A stretch of 64,000 nt of DNA from an uncultured Lachnospiraceae bacterium (GTDB taxonomy: Bacteria; Bacillota; Clostridia; Lachnospirales; Lachnospiraceae): assembly GCA_900316395.1 (NCBI GenBank), contig ONCT01000010.1, forward strand, positions 1 through 64,000, read 5' to 3'. Position 1 is the first letter of the stretch. Every line of letters begins with the position of its first letter. The notes under the pieces are model-generated. The model was not told where the DNA came from. It was given only the letters and a program-made list of their open reading frames with translations, and did not search any database. This document shows, in pieces, positions 7,784 through 16,886 of the stretch. The translations under genes and the position numbers were made by a program.

Positions 7784-9167
7784 TTTTCAATCCCTCTACA
7801 ATAACCGGGAAGTTCATGAAGTGAGAGGCTTTAACCAGGATTGTGTCACCAGACTTTAATTCTGGCTTAATGTATTCTAGTAATTGCTCCTTACCATCAT
7901 CACCATAGAAGGATTTGGTTATAACATTTTCACCATCAAGAGCCTTGGCAATTGATGATGACAACTCTCCTACTGTCAGAAGAATGTCTATCTTATTATC
8001 TAATACACTCTTGTATAAATCTCTGTGAAGGTTAAGTTCATCTTCACCTAGTTCACCCATATCACCTAAGATAGCGATTTTGCGGCCGTCGGCCATTCCA
8101 AGAACCTGAAGACCTGCGCGAACAGATGCAGGATTGGCGTTGTAGCAATCGTCAATAATTGTCACGCCACCTGCCTTGATGAAATTGCTTCGACCTGCAA
8201 TAGTCGATGCCTTGGCAATTCCTTTCACAATACTATCTACTGATTCACCTAATGTGTGTCCCACTGCCGCAGCGCACATTGCATTACTTACGTTGTGCTC
8301 TCCTGGAAGTGGAATGGTAACATCAGCTTCTATTTCACCAATAATCTTAGCCTTCATTCCCTCTAAACCAAGATTAGAAACATCCGTTGCCTGATACATT
8401 GCAATGTCATTCTTAGCATTTGCAGAAGAAACACTATATGTTACAAGCTTAGCATCCTTAGGCAGCCTATCTGCACCTATTGTAATTAGCTTGTCATCGT
8501 CCTTGTTAATTACAACAGTTGCGTTGCTGTTAAGATGTGACAGCACTTCCGTCTTACCCTTAAGTATGCCGTCTCTCGTACCGAAATTCTCAAGATGACA
8601 CTGACCTATATTGGTAAATGCCACAATATCAGGACGAGCGATTGCTCCTAGGATATCCATTTCACCGAAATCTGATACGCCCATTTCCACAACTGCAGCC
8701 TCATGCTCCTCCTTAATTGAAAGAAGGGTAATAGGAAGCCCCATATCGTTATTATAATTGCCCTTAGTCTTCTGAACATTGAATTCTTCGGATAGGACAG
8801 AAGCCACCATTTCCTTGGTGCTAGTCTTACCAACAGAGCCAATTATTCCCACAATTGGAATTGTAAGCTGACTTCTATAATAAGTTGCCAAATCAATCAA
8901 CGCCTGCTTGGTGGAATCCACAAGAATATAAGGACCATTATAGTCCCCATCCTTTTCTACAATGCATCCTAAGGCGCCATCCTCAAAAGCCTTGTTAACA
9001 AAGCTATGTCCGTCAACTCTCTCTCCAGGAATTGCTATAAATATATAATCCTTCTCGATTAGTCGATTGTCAAAGACCACACCCTGTGCGTTAGTCTTAG
9101 TATCATCACATTTACATGGCTTGCCACCGACTGCACTTGCAATCTTATCAAGGCTCATATTCTTCAT
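7779..9167 (-). CDS. murF: UDP-MurNAc-tripeptide-D-Ala-D-Ala ligase
   Basis: The 462-residue enzyme attaches D-Ala-D-Ala to the UDP-MurNAc tripeptide in the cytoplasm, the last soluble step of the peptidoglycan precursor pathway. Residues 20-85 form the MurF N-terminal domain. The ATP-binding motif GIIGSVGKTSTKEMV is at about 107-121. NYNNDMGLPITLL, the glutamate motif VEMGVSDFGEMD and IDDCYNANPAS, all typical of MurF, follow. The gene is 3 bases downstream of ddl, so substrate synthesis and ligation are coupled. It ends in the family-2 palindrome. Confidence 0.95.
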   Translation of the reverse strand: MKNMSLDKIASAVGGKPCKCDDTKTNAQGVVFDNRLIEKDYIFIAIPGERVDGHSFVNKAFEDGALGCIVEKDGDYNGPYILVDSTKQALIDLATYYRSQLTIPIVGIIGSVGKTSTKEMVASVLSEEFNVQKTKGNYNNDMGLPITLLSIKEEHEAAVVEMGVSDFGEMDILGAIARPDIVAFTNIGQCHLENFGTRDGILKGKTEVLSHLNSNATVVINKDDDKLITIGADRLPKDAKLVTYSVSSANAKNDIAMYQATDVSNLGLEGMKAKIIGEIEADVTIPLPGEHNVSNAMCAAAVGHTLGESVDSIVKGIAKASTIAGRSNFIKAGGVTIIDDCYNANPASVRAGLQVLGMADGRKIAILGDMGELGEDELNLHRDLYKSVLDNKIDILLTVGELSSSIAKALDGENVITKSFYGDDGKEQLLEYIKPELKSGDTILVKASHFMNFPVIVEGLKS

Positions 9168-9170
9168 ATT

Positions 9171-10229
9171 CTATCTCCTCTTGTATCTCTTAAGCGATAT
9201 CTTAATAATCTCTTCGCAAAGCTCCCGATAATCTATGCCTATGCAAGCAGCCTCCTGCGGAAGAAGACTTGTAGGTGTCATACCCGGCAAAGTGTTAGCC
9301 TCAAGGCAGAAGATTCTACCCTCCTTATCAAGAATGAAATCCATTCTTGAATATGTCTCGATTCCTAATCCCGCAGCCACGCGCTCCGCATATAACTGCA
9401 TTTGAGATGAAATCTCATCAGGAATATTCGCAGGACATGTCTCCTCTGCTGCACCCTTGGCATATTTATTCTTGTAGTCGTAGAAGCCTTCCTTAGGCGC
9501 TATCTCAATGACAGGAAGTGCCACTCCCTCAATAACTCCAACAGAGAACTCTCTTCCTTCAATAAAGTCCTCCACAATTACCTCGTCTTCCCAGCGAAAT
9601 GCTTCATCGAGGGCATAGTCGTATTCCATAACATTGTTAACAATAGACACGCCAATTGACGATCCGCCACAGCTTGGCTTAACGACACAAGGAAATCTTG
9701 GCGAATCGTTCATTGCTTCCGAATAGCGCTCATGCTTCTTAATGGAAAATCCTCCTGGGAAAGGCACATCGTATCCCCTAAGGAATTCCTTAGTCATACC
9801 TTTATCCATAGAGATGGCGCTACTAATATATCCATTACCTGTATACTTTACTCCCAGAAGATCAAAAGCCGCCTGAATTCTACCGTCCTCACCGTTCTCG
9901 CCGTGAAGGGCAATAAATACGATATCAGCCATCTGACACATTCTAATTACATTAGGTCCAAAGAAATTATCAGATTTGTCTGCTCTGCTTTTCTTAACTG
10001 CCAGAATATCTGGCGCCTCCTTAGGAATATCTCCTACTTTAACACTTACTTCTCTGCCTCGCTGGAATATTCCATCTAAGTTCTCTTCCTTATCTGAGTA
10101 TCCCATGAAAACATCAAGAAGTATTACATTATGTCCATTTTGTCTTAGCGCTGAAGCAATCATCTCGCCTGATTTGAACGAAACATCTCTCTCAGTGCTT
10201 AATCCTCCGGCCAAAACAATAATATTCAT
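9171..10229 (-). CDS. ddl: D-alanine-D-alanine ligase
   Basis: The 352-residue ATP-grasp enzyme joins two D-alanines. Seen motifs are the N-terminal GGLSTERDVSFKSG, HGENGEDGRIQAAFDLLGV (about 110-128), PCVVKPSCGGSSIGVS, VEDFIEGREFSVGV and the metal-binding end FCLEANTLPGMTPTSLLPQ. It directly precedes murF in the same operon. An upstream AT-rich stretch with TATAAA around 10240 may be the promoter. I do not try to separate D-Ala from D-Lac or D-Ser specificity. Confidence 0.95.
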   Translation of the reverse strand: MNIIVLAGGLSTERDVSFKSGEMIASALRQNGHNVILLDVFMGYSDKEENLDGIFQRGREVSVKVGDIPKEAPDILAVKKSRADKSDNFFGPNVIRMCQMADIVFIALHGENGEDGRIQAAFDLLGVKYTGNGYISSAISMDKGMTKEFLRGYDVPFPGGFSIKKHERYSEAMNDSPRFPCVVKPSCGGSSIGVSIVNNVMEYDYALDEAFRWEDEVIVEDFIEGREFSVGVIEGVALPVIEIAPKEGFYDYKNKYAKGAAEETCPANIPDEISSQMQLYAERVAAGLGIETYSRMDFILDKEGRIFCLEANTLPGMTPTSLLPQEAACIGIDYRELCEEIIKISLKRYKRR

Positions 10230-10285
10230 TCAATTCACTCCTTTTATACACGCGTTTATAGTTTATAACATTTGCGCGAGAGTGT

Positions 10286-11230
10286 CTAGAATATTTGTAT
10301 CAAATATGGGGTTTTAGGAAGCTTTTTTAACATTTCTCCCTTAAGAATATCTTTTTGACAACACGTACCGATGGCTTTAGAAAGGGCCAGATCTTTGTAC
10401 GCTTTGTCCAAGTCTCCTTTTTGACTTAGACAATACATCCTGGTAATTAATATTTTATTGGTGAGGCGAAGCCCTCCTCCCTCAAAGGAGTATCTTAGCC
10501 CCTTATCCACGAAAATCTCGGCTTCGTCGTACAACCCAAGACCACATAGCCCTGCGCTGATATTGCAATACAAGGCCGCCATCTCCTTAGCATAGATTAC
10601 TTCATCCTCGCATCTGCGCCTGTATCCATCAAGAAGCTTCACCCAGACATCAATGGCCTTCCTGTAATCCTTGGAAATGTACAATCCATATCCCATAAGA
10701 TTGACCATGCGAATCTCGATTCTGTCCAGCTTAGAGTCATCATTCTTCGTCGCACCTGACAACTTAAGCAATGACTTAACCTCCTCGTACAGATGATACC
10801 CGTACTGATTAACCTCGATAAATTCAGTCCATACTCCCTTAGGCTTATAGCCTATGCAGGCAGACAAAAGTTCCATGAATTTGCATATACATTTCTCCTT
10901 GGTGCCACAATCCTCTCCGTCACAAATGTACTGAAGCTTCTGAATGCAAATGTTAGCCTTGCCCTTCTCATTTCTCTCAAGATAGCCCATGGCCATGCGA
11001 GTCAGATTATATACCTCATAATCATAATCACCCATGTAATCGTCATATTCAATGTCCTCGCCCATTCTGGAAACAAGCATATTGAAGACACTTCTTGTCG
11101 GATGCTGCTCGCCGTTCTCAATTCGTGACAAAGTGCTGATCGAACAAATTCCTTCACACAAATCCTTCTGCGTAATGCCCTTTTCAACTCTGCATTTACG
11201 CAAAAGCTCACCAACAACTACTTCTTTCAT
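10286..11230 (-). CDS. XRE-family regulator with TPR-like C-terminus
   Basis: The 314-residue protein has an N-terminal helix-turn-helix (residues 6-60: LLRKCRVEKGITQKDLCEGI, then STLSRIENGEQHPTR). A long all-helical region follows with repeated TPR-like units such as DYRKAIDVWVKLLDGY and GLYDEAEIFVDKGLRYS. The architecture resembles Rgg/PlcR-type regulators that bind peptides, but the ligand is unknown. A CxxxxCxxxxxC cluster lies at about 106-120 (CDGEDCGTKEKCIC). It is a separate unit between hpf and ddl. Confidence 0.82.
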   Translation of the reverse strand: MKEVVVGELLRKCRVEKGITQKDLCEGICSISTLSRIENGEQHPTRSVFNMLVSRMGEDIEYDDYMGDYDYEVYNLTRMAMGYLERNEKGKANICIQKLQYICDGEDCGTKEKCICKFMELLSACIGYKPKGVWTEFIEVNQYGYHLYEEVKSLLKLSGATKNDDSKLDRIEIRMVNLMGYGLYISKDYRKAIDVWVKLLDGYRRRCEDEVIYAKEMAALYCNISAGLCGLGLYDEAEIFVDKGLRYSFEGGGLRLTNKILITRMYCLSQKGDLDKAYKDLALSKAIGTCCQKDILKGEMLKKLPKTPYLIQIF

Positions 11231-11295
11231 AACTCTCTCCCATTCATAATTATTCTCAACCTTACTGGATTATTGTATCAATATAAGAACAATAT

Positions 11296-11335
11296 GTAAA
11301 AAAACGGAAACTCATCTTAACAGACGAGTTTCCGT
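11296..11335 (-). terminator. Intrinsic terminator downstream of hpf
   Basis: ACGGAAACTC (11304-11313) and GAGTTTCCGT (11326-11335) form the stem. Read on the minus strand it is followed by seven T residues (11297-11303). A weaker hairpin, ATAATTCT/AGAATTAT, lies at about 11372-11396 between this and the hpf stop. Confidence 0.85.
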
Positions 11336-11458
11336 ATAAATTCTTGTTATTCCAGAATATTTGCCGTGATAATTCTTGCGTTGCGAGAATTATGCCTTAT
11401 TGTATAGACATTTATTACATAATACACAAATGTCTTTTGTTGAATATGTAAGAAAATC

Positions 11459-11989
11459 TTAAAATTCTGGCTCAATTAGTCCGTATGTATTGCCATTTCT
11501 CTTATAAACCACATTAACTTCATCTGTCTCAGCGTTCATAAATACGAAGAAATCGTGACCTAAAAGTTCCATCTGAATGCAGGCATCCTCAGGATACATA
11601 GGCTTGATTCCGAATCTCTTAGTCTTAATAATCTTAATCTCATCTTCGCTGTCGTCACCATCAACATCTGAGAAATTATCATTAAAAAATGCTGCTGTCT
11701 GCTTCTTAGTAACAAGCTTGTTGCGATACTTCTTAAGCTGGCGCTCAATAATCTCTTCTGCAAGGTCAATTGATACATACATATCATTGCTAACCTGCTC
11801 GGCACGGATGACATGTCCCTTCATAGGAACAGTAACCTCAACCTTCTGGCGTTCCTTCTCAACTGACATTGTTACGTGAACCTCTGTATCTTTTACAAAA
11901 TACTTATCAAGCTTAGATAGCTTCTCTTCAACTGCTGCCTTAAGACCATCTGTAAGCTCTATATTTCTTCCTGTAATACTAATATTCAT
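11459..11989 (-). CDS. hpf: Ribosome hibernation promoting factor, long form
   Basis: The 176-residue protein has the S30AE/HPF N-terminal domain (residues 1-95: MNISITGRNIELTDGLKAAV to AEEIIERQLKKYR). An acidic linker (about 112-120) leads to the long-HPF dimerisation domain at about 125-176 (KRFGIKPMYPEDACIQMELL). Long HPF dimerises 70S ribosomes into inactive 100S particles in stationary phase. The gene is monocistronic, with a strong terminator downstream. Confidence 0.93.
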   Translation of the reverse strand: MNISITGRNIELTDGLKAAVEEKLSKLDKYFVKDTEVHVTMSVEKERQKVEVTVPMKGHVIRAEQVSNDMYVSIDLAEEIIERQLKKYRNKLVTKKQTAAFFNDNFSDVDGDDSEDEIKIIKTKRFGIKPMYPEDACIQMELLGHDFFVFMNAETDEVNVVYKRNGNTYGLIEPEF

Positions 11990-12028
11990 AGCTAGCCCTC
12001 CTTGTTAGTTCTTGTTAATAATTATTAT

Positions 12029-12051
12029 AACATAACCAATTTGATTATGTT
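12029..12051. promoter_or_regulatory. Inverted repeat between divergent hpf and SDR genes
   Basis: AACATAA (12029-12035) and TTATGTT (12045-12051) form a 7-base inverted repeat with a 9-base spacer. A minus-strand TATAAT (12029-12024) overlaps its left arm and could be the hpf -10 box. It may be an operator; nothing in the sequence names the regulator. Confidence 0.35.
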
Positions 12052-12087
12052 AAAATAAATACAATGAATTTTGATGGAGGGCAGATG

Positions 12088-12816
12088 ATGAGTAAATGTG
12101 CATTTATTAGCGGAGCATCGAGAGGGATAGGCAAAGGGATTGCCGAGGTTCTGGCAAGTGCTGGATACAACCTGGCGCTATGTTGTGTTAATAATATAGA
12201 TTCTTTAGAGGAATATGCGACTAATCTCCAGAAATCCTTTGGCATTCATGCCAAAGCATATCAGCTTGATGTCTCTTCTATTAAGGATTGGGAAAATGTG
12301 TCTTCCGAGATTATGGCTGACTTCGGCGATATTGATGTAGTAATTAATAATGCAGGAATATCATATATTGGACTCATTACGGATATGTCCTCTGAGGAAT
12401 GGAATAAGATTGTAGCTACTAATCTGGATTCGGTATTCTACTCTACGAAGGTATTCTTACCGAAAATGATTAATAGAAAGTCAGGTCATATTATCAACAT
12501 TTCTTCTATGTGGGGAGAAAGAGGTGCTTCCTGCGAGGTGGCTTATTCTACAACTAAGGGTGGAATTAACGCATTTACAAAAGCTCTGGCGAAGGAGGTG
12601 GCTCCAAGCAATATAGCTGTTAATGCCATTGCTTGTGGAGTGATTGATACTGATATGAATTCCTGCTTTAGTCAGGAAGAAATATCTGAACTTGTGGATG
12701 AAATACCAGCTGGCCGATTAGGTACGCCTACAGAAGTAGGACAATTGGTGCTATCAATTCTTAATTCTCCATCCTACATGACAGGACAGATTATAGGGAT
12801 TGATGGGGGTTTTTGA
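12088..12816 (+). CDS. SDR-family oxidoreductase (FabG-like)
   Basis: A classical short-chain dehydrogenase of 242 residues is encoded from the preferred start. It has the NAD(P) motif ISGASRGIGKG (about 6-16), NNAG (about 88), the catalytic YSTTK Tyr/Lys pair (about 153-157) and the C-terminal YMTGQIIGIDGGF. GGAGGG lies 6 bases before the ATG at 12088; upstream in-frame ATGs at 12064 and 12085 are worse placed. The substrate is unknown. It is not in a fatty-acid operon, so the fabG symbol is not justified. Its first 43 codons have a diverged, inverted copy at 34543-34415 fused to another gene. Confidence 0.88.
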   Translation: MSKCAFISGASRGIGKGIAEVLASAGYNLALCCVNNIDSLEEYATNLQKSFGIHAKAYQLDVSSIKDWENVSSEIMADFGDIDVVINNAGISYIGLITDMSSEEWNKIVATNLDSVFYSTKVFLPKMINRKSGHIINISSMWGERGASCEVAYSTTKGGINAFTKALAKEVAPSNIAVNAIACGVIDTDMNSCFSQEEISELVDEIPAGRLGTPTEVGQLVLSILNSPSYMTGQIIGIDGGF

Positions 12817-12825
12817 TTTTTGGCA

Positions 12826-14214
12826 TCAGCCCTTGCTTGGCGAATAGAATAGAGTAACAATAATTGCAAGTACGCAGAATACTGCAATACACATTAGCAT
12901 CTGCTGATATCCTAAGACACCACTATTATTAGTGATGAAGCCTACGAATATGGCAGGTGCTATAGTTGTACCAATTTGTCTTACTAATGCAACAGATGCA
13001 ATTGCGGATGTAGAGTCATTAGGTGAAGTGTTTTCCAAAATCATATAGTTAGTTGGCGAACCCATAGCGAAGCCTAGTCCTAATCCCACAAGCGCCAGCC
13101 CAATAATAAGCGCCACCACACTAGGAGATGTGGATACATAGAACGCCAGGAATGAATATGACGCAACCATAAGCAGCAAACCTGATATCAGTACAATCTT
13201 AGGTCCGAATTTATCTACCAATTTGCCTCCAAGTGGTGGTCCTATCATAGATGTGATTCCAATAGCCAGCATATAATATCCGCCACTTCCTTCCGGTGCA
13301 TCCATAATATATTCTGCGTATTCAGGTACGAGCATCATGGCAATTATTATACAGCCTATAAAGAAGGATGCAATCATTGTAACCACAATAGGTCGACTAT
13401 GTAAGAATTCTATATGAAATACAGGGTCACTTGCCCTTTTTTCAACAAGCAGAAATACCATCATAAGGACAACAGCAAGCACAAGAGGAAGCCATACAGT
13501 TGGCTGAACAATTGATTCCTTCAGATTAAAGAAATCAAGTCCCTTTAATCCAAGAAGTAGCATAAGGACCTGTACGATAAATAGGACAGAACCTGCAAAG
13601 TCCATTTTACCTGATTCAGCTGTTGTATTACTCTTCAAGAACACCTTAGATAGTATGAATAGAAGAATACATATTGGTGCGGCAACAAAGAACATTACAT
13701 TCCAATTATCTGCACCTACTAAATCTACAATAAAGCTTCCGACCCCTGAACCTAAGACATTAGATATACCTGATACAGCAGCTGCGATACCTAGCGCCAA
13801 ACCTCTCTTTTCCTTTGGAAATGAAGTTCCAATCTCAGCATTGGCAACAGGAATCATTCCACCTGCACCGCAGGCTTGAATCACGCGCCCTACTAATAGA
13901 AGTGGAAAGCCGATAACATACGAAGAAATGGCACAAATAAACGCACCAGTCATAAATATAAGAATACATATGGAAAATATTCTGTTACGCCCAAATTTGT
14001 CAGCCAGCTTACCTATTATAGGTATAAGCGCAGCGTAGAACAGAGTATAGATATTAATCATCCAGATTCCTGTACTGTCATCAAGTCCGAAATCTGTCTG
14101 AATAACAGTTCTAACAGGTGCAACCATTCCCACGAACAGCCCACCAATTAGAAGCCCCAGACAATATATAATTAATATGACCTTGAAATTAGTTTCTTTA
14201 ACCTGTTCTTTCAT
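12826..14214 (-). CDS. MFS transporter, DHA2-like drug exporter family
   Basis: The 462-residue protein has about 14 membrane helices. It shows MFS signatures: GKLADKFGRNRIF after helix 2, LVGRVIQACGAGGMIPVANA in helices 4-5, and a second-half copy GGKLVDKFGPKIVLISG. Fourteen helices with this helix 4-5 motif are typical of the EmrB/QacA (DHA2) group of proton-driven exporters. The substrate cannot be told. It converges with the SDR gene, with 9 bases between the stops. Confidence 0.87.
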   Translation of the reverse strand: MKEQVKETNFKVILIIYCLGLLIGGLFVGMVAPVRTVIQTDFGLDDSTGIWMINIYTLFYAALIPIIGKLADKFGRNRIFSICILIFMTGAFICAISSYVIGFPLLLVGRVIQACGAGGMIPVANAEIGTSFPKEKRGLALGIAAAVSGISNVLGSGVGSFIVDLVGADNWNVMFFVAAPICILLFILSKVFLKSNTTAESGKMDFAGSVLFIVQVLMLLLGLKGLDFFNLKESIVQPTVWLPLVLAVVLMMVFLLVEKRASDPVFHIEFLHSRPIVVTMIASFFIGCIIIAMMLVPEYAEYIMDAPEGSGGYYMLAIGITSMIGPPLGGKLVDKFGPKIVLISGLLLMVASYSFLAFYVSTSPSVVALIIGLALVGLGLGFAMGSPTNYMILENTSPNDSTSAIASVALVRQIGTTIAPAIFVGFITNNSGVLGYQQMLMCIAVFCVLAIIVTLFYSPSKG

Positions 14215-14309
14215 TACTCATCTCTCTAATATATTAATTCTGAGGCTTATTATACCACTTCTCATGGACAAGTGTTAATAAAGGTGTTGTGATTAGCACG
14301 GGCAAAAAA

Positions 14310-14349
14310 GTTGACAAAAGTCCCCTTGTCACACGTCCCCTTGTCACAA
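14310..14349. repeat. Family-2 repeat, irregular copy
   Basis: GTTGACAAAAG is followed by two direct copies of a CGTCCCCTTGTCAC-like unit. This copy shares the words GTTGACA, GTCCCC and TTGTCAC with the other family-2 palindromes, but its hairpin is less regular. It lies about 95 bases upstream of the MFS start codon. Confidence 0.6.
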
Positions 14350-14415
14350 CAACAAACAATCATCTCGGCAAGTCTGAATTTGTATAGCTTTTCCTTTAAA
14401 CAATCAGCTCACCAA

Positions 14416-14636
14416 ATCCCGATTGGGAATGAACCGTTCCCATGTATTGTATAACTCGTTACAATTTGTTATTTCATCATTCGCAAACCATTGTAAATTC
14501 TATATTTGCGGGTGTTGTTATTTCCCTTATGATTTCCCTTGTGTTATATTGTTCCATAGCACTTTGCGAGCACTGATAAGGGAAAAGGGAAAGAATTCAA
14601 AATAACACAATATAACACCTAATGGACAATCGGGAT
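14416..14636. repeat. 221-bp non-coding element with 10-bp terminal inverted repeats
   Basis: ATCCCGATTG at 14416-14425 is the exact reverse complement of CAATCGGGAT at 14627-14636. Inside, GTGTTATATTGTT (about 14541) faces AATAACACAATATAACACC (about 14601), and TTTCCCTTATGATTTCCCTT faces AAGGGAAAAGGGAAA. The interior therefore also folds back on itself. There is no ORF of note. The 511-base gap between the MFS and CHAT genes is otherwise featureless. It may be a MITE or an old attachment region. Confidence 0.4.
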
Positions 14637-14725
14637 GCTGAAATGCTCTTTGTTATAAACATGTTTATGTGAAAGGAGACCGTCACTTACCATTATCCTT
14701 CAATCAATAAATGAATCAACGTAAA

Positions 14726-16798
14726 CTAAGTATTTTCTGTAACCTGTTCAAACAATTCATTATACAAATGAATGTTTTCTGGAAATCCTATCCACTGATA
14801 AAAGAAAGATTCTGGGAAATAATCATCCTGGCTAAGTATGTCATCAAATTTGCCATCCATACCTTCTTCATGAAGCATTTCTTTTACAATCTCAATCGTG
14901 TCCTTGTACATTGACGAACCATGAAGTCTTCCTGGACATCTTTTCATAGAAAAATCCATCAGACGTAATTCACCATTATCATTCTTGCCCATAATCCACT
15001 GAAAAAATTTTTGAGAAGATGCTGCTATCTCATGAATAGCATTTGTTGCAACAACACCTGACCACGCTTCCGATAACGTTTTATACATTTTGCACCCTTT
15101 TTGCGCCTCATTAATGTATGTATATAATCGATTTATCAAAATCATATTCCTCTGAGCGTCTACCAGTACGAACGTTCCTAAAACAGCCTCTGCACCTGCA
15201 CGTATAAACATATCTGCAACATTTACTGCTCCGCTTCCACGAGGACTCACATGACAAGCACTTAGAATAACAACTGGCGGCACCCTATAATCATTATCAT
15301 CTCCCATCCAGAACTCGTGCCCTACCATTAGACCTGCTAAATTGTTTTTCCTGTCATAATAACCATGCCCAGAAATATGCAAAATATCTGCATCCCTGTT
15401 CTTTGATATAAAGTCTTTCAACTCTTGAACTGTAAGTGTCTCTGCATAAGCATATTCCATTTTCTCATTACTCGCACAATAATTCCTTAGAGAATGAATT
15501 ATCGATGCAGAAGTGGATCTAATACACTTGTTTTGATTGTCGTCAGGTACACACTCAGCAAACGCTATTTTACAGCGGGCTCCGTGATATATTTGCTCAT
15601 GCTTAACCATTTCGTTTTGGAAGCATCTTGTCAATGGTGTAAGCGGTCTATATGATACTTCCTTGTAACATTGTAATGAAGTATCAGCATCACCCATTAC
15701 AACTAATCCTATAGGGAAATCAGAAAACACAGTTATATGTTTAGCCCACCTAATTGCCCATAACTGCTCTTTAGTAAGTTTTTCTTCAAATATTTTCCCC
15801 AAATCTCGTAATGTCTTTTTTATGTATTTATTATTTGTTCCTTGCTTGCAATTGATTTCCAATTCATTCAACTTATCAAAAAGTGCATTACCCACTAATG
15901 GTACTTCAATTATTAATGCCTCTTTGGCTATTGCTCGATGAAGAGCCAGTAATCTTATTACCTTCTTTTCATCTACGGGAAGCTCTTGATTCAATCCGCC
16001 CAATTTGGCCTGCCTACGTGATACACCTGGCATTGATATTACAACATTAACCCTAGTTGTCTTTTCTGCTTTTTTCTTTCCTTCACTATACATTTTCCGA
16101 AACAGATTACCATCTGTTCCAGAAAAACTACTACATGACATTAATGCATTATGATGTACTAATTGATTCCAAATGACATCTGCGCATGTTTCGAAGATAT
16201 TTACCGAATTAAACACTTTATTATAAACAATATCTGCATTTCCATATTGACGCGCCGTTGTTAACGCAGGCAAAATTAACTGTTTATCATCTAATAAAAA
16301 GAACTGCTTTTCAATATCTCTTAGTCGTTCAACATCCTTTACTGTTCTTTTAATAAATAGAGATTCCCAATGTTTCTTCAACGATTCATTTGACAAATCA
16401 GAAACCGACATTGCCTCCAATTCAGTTTCACTACATTGTGCTGATTCCTTTACACAATTCAAACAATTATCTTCATATATAATAAATGTAAACTGCGGCA
16501 TCATTTGTTCTATGAATGGTGCTGTATCTGGGATGATGCATATGTTGTGCGGAACATCATACGCATTATCCAATACTCTTGTATCAACGTCATAAGTATC
16601 CATCTCTGTACGTGGCATATGTAAGCAATACTCAACAGCTGGAAGAACTGGAATCAACCTATCATCAAGCAGATGCATCCGTCCCTGATTTTCCAATCTC
16701 AGTTTTTCTAAATCACTCACTCCAATAATAGGTTGAACATCTTCCGTCTCGCCCCTAAAAATAACCATGTAACTATAATATTTGGGTCTTTCTTTCAT
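14726..16798 (-). CDS. CHAT-domain (caspase-like) protease, putative defence effector
   Basis: This 690-residue protein has a C-terminal CHAT domain. The catalytic histidine is in ILHISGHGYYD (His478) and the catalytic cysteine in VVILSACHVSP (Cys515), followed by ADMFIRAGAEAVLGT, a standard CHAT continuation. Residues 1-400 match no family I recognise; they contain a C-x2-C (Cys-Leu-Asn-Cys at about 118). CHAT proteases are caspase relatives used as effectors in several bacterial immune systems. The gene follows herA by 88 bases on the same strand with a GGGGGG ribosome binding site, and is probably the last gene of the SIR2-HAS-HerA operon. Confidence 0.82.
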   Translation of the reverse strand: MKERPKYYSYMVIFRGETEDVQPIIGVSDLEKLRLENQGRMHLLDDRLIPVLPAVEYCLHMPRTEMDTYDVDTRVLDNAYDVPHNICIIPDTAPFIEQMMPQFTFIIYEDNCLNCVKESAQCSETELEAMSVSDLSNESLKKHWESLFIKRTVKDVERLRDIEKQFFLLDDKQLILPALTTARQYGNADIVYNKVFNSVNIFETCADVIWNQLVHHNALMSCSSFSGTDGNLFRKMYSEGKKKAEKTTRVNVVISMPGVSRRQAKLGGLNQELPVDEKKVIRLLALHRAIAKEALIIEVPLVGNALFDKLNELEINCKQGTNNKYIKKTLRDLGKIFEEKLTKEQLWAIRWAKHITVFSDFPIGLVVMGDADTSLQCYKEVSYRPLTPLTRCFQNEMVKHEQIYHGARCKIAFAECVPDDNQNKCIRSTSASIIHSLRNYCASNEKMEYAYAETLTVQELKDFISKNRDADILHISGHGYYDRKNNLAGLMVGHEFWMGDDNDYRVPPVVILSACHVSPRGSGAVNVADMFIRAGAEAVLGTFVLVDAQRNMILINRLYTYINEAQKGCKMYKTLSEAWSGVVATNAIHEIAASSQKFFQWIMGKNDNGELRLMDFSMKRCPGRLHGSSMYKDTIEIVKEMLHEEGMDGKFDDILSQDDYFPESFFYQWIGFPENIHLYNELFEQVTENT

Positions 16799-16886
16799 TT
16801 AATCCGTCCCCCCTACCAGATTCGTCTCAGACTTTTGCCTCTTATTCTCATATATTAGTTTTCTATCTCTAACCTATCCACAATCT

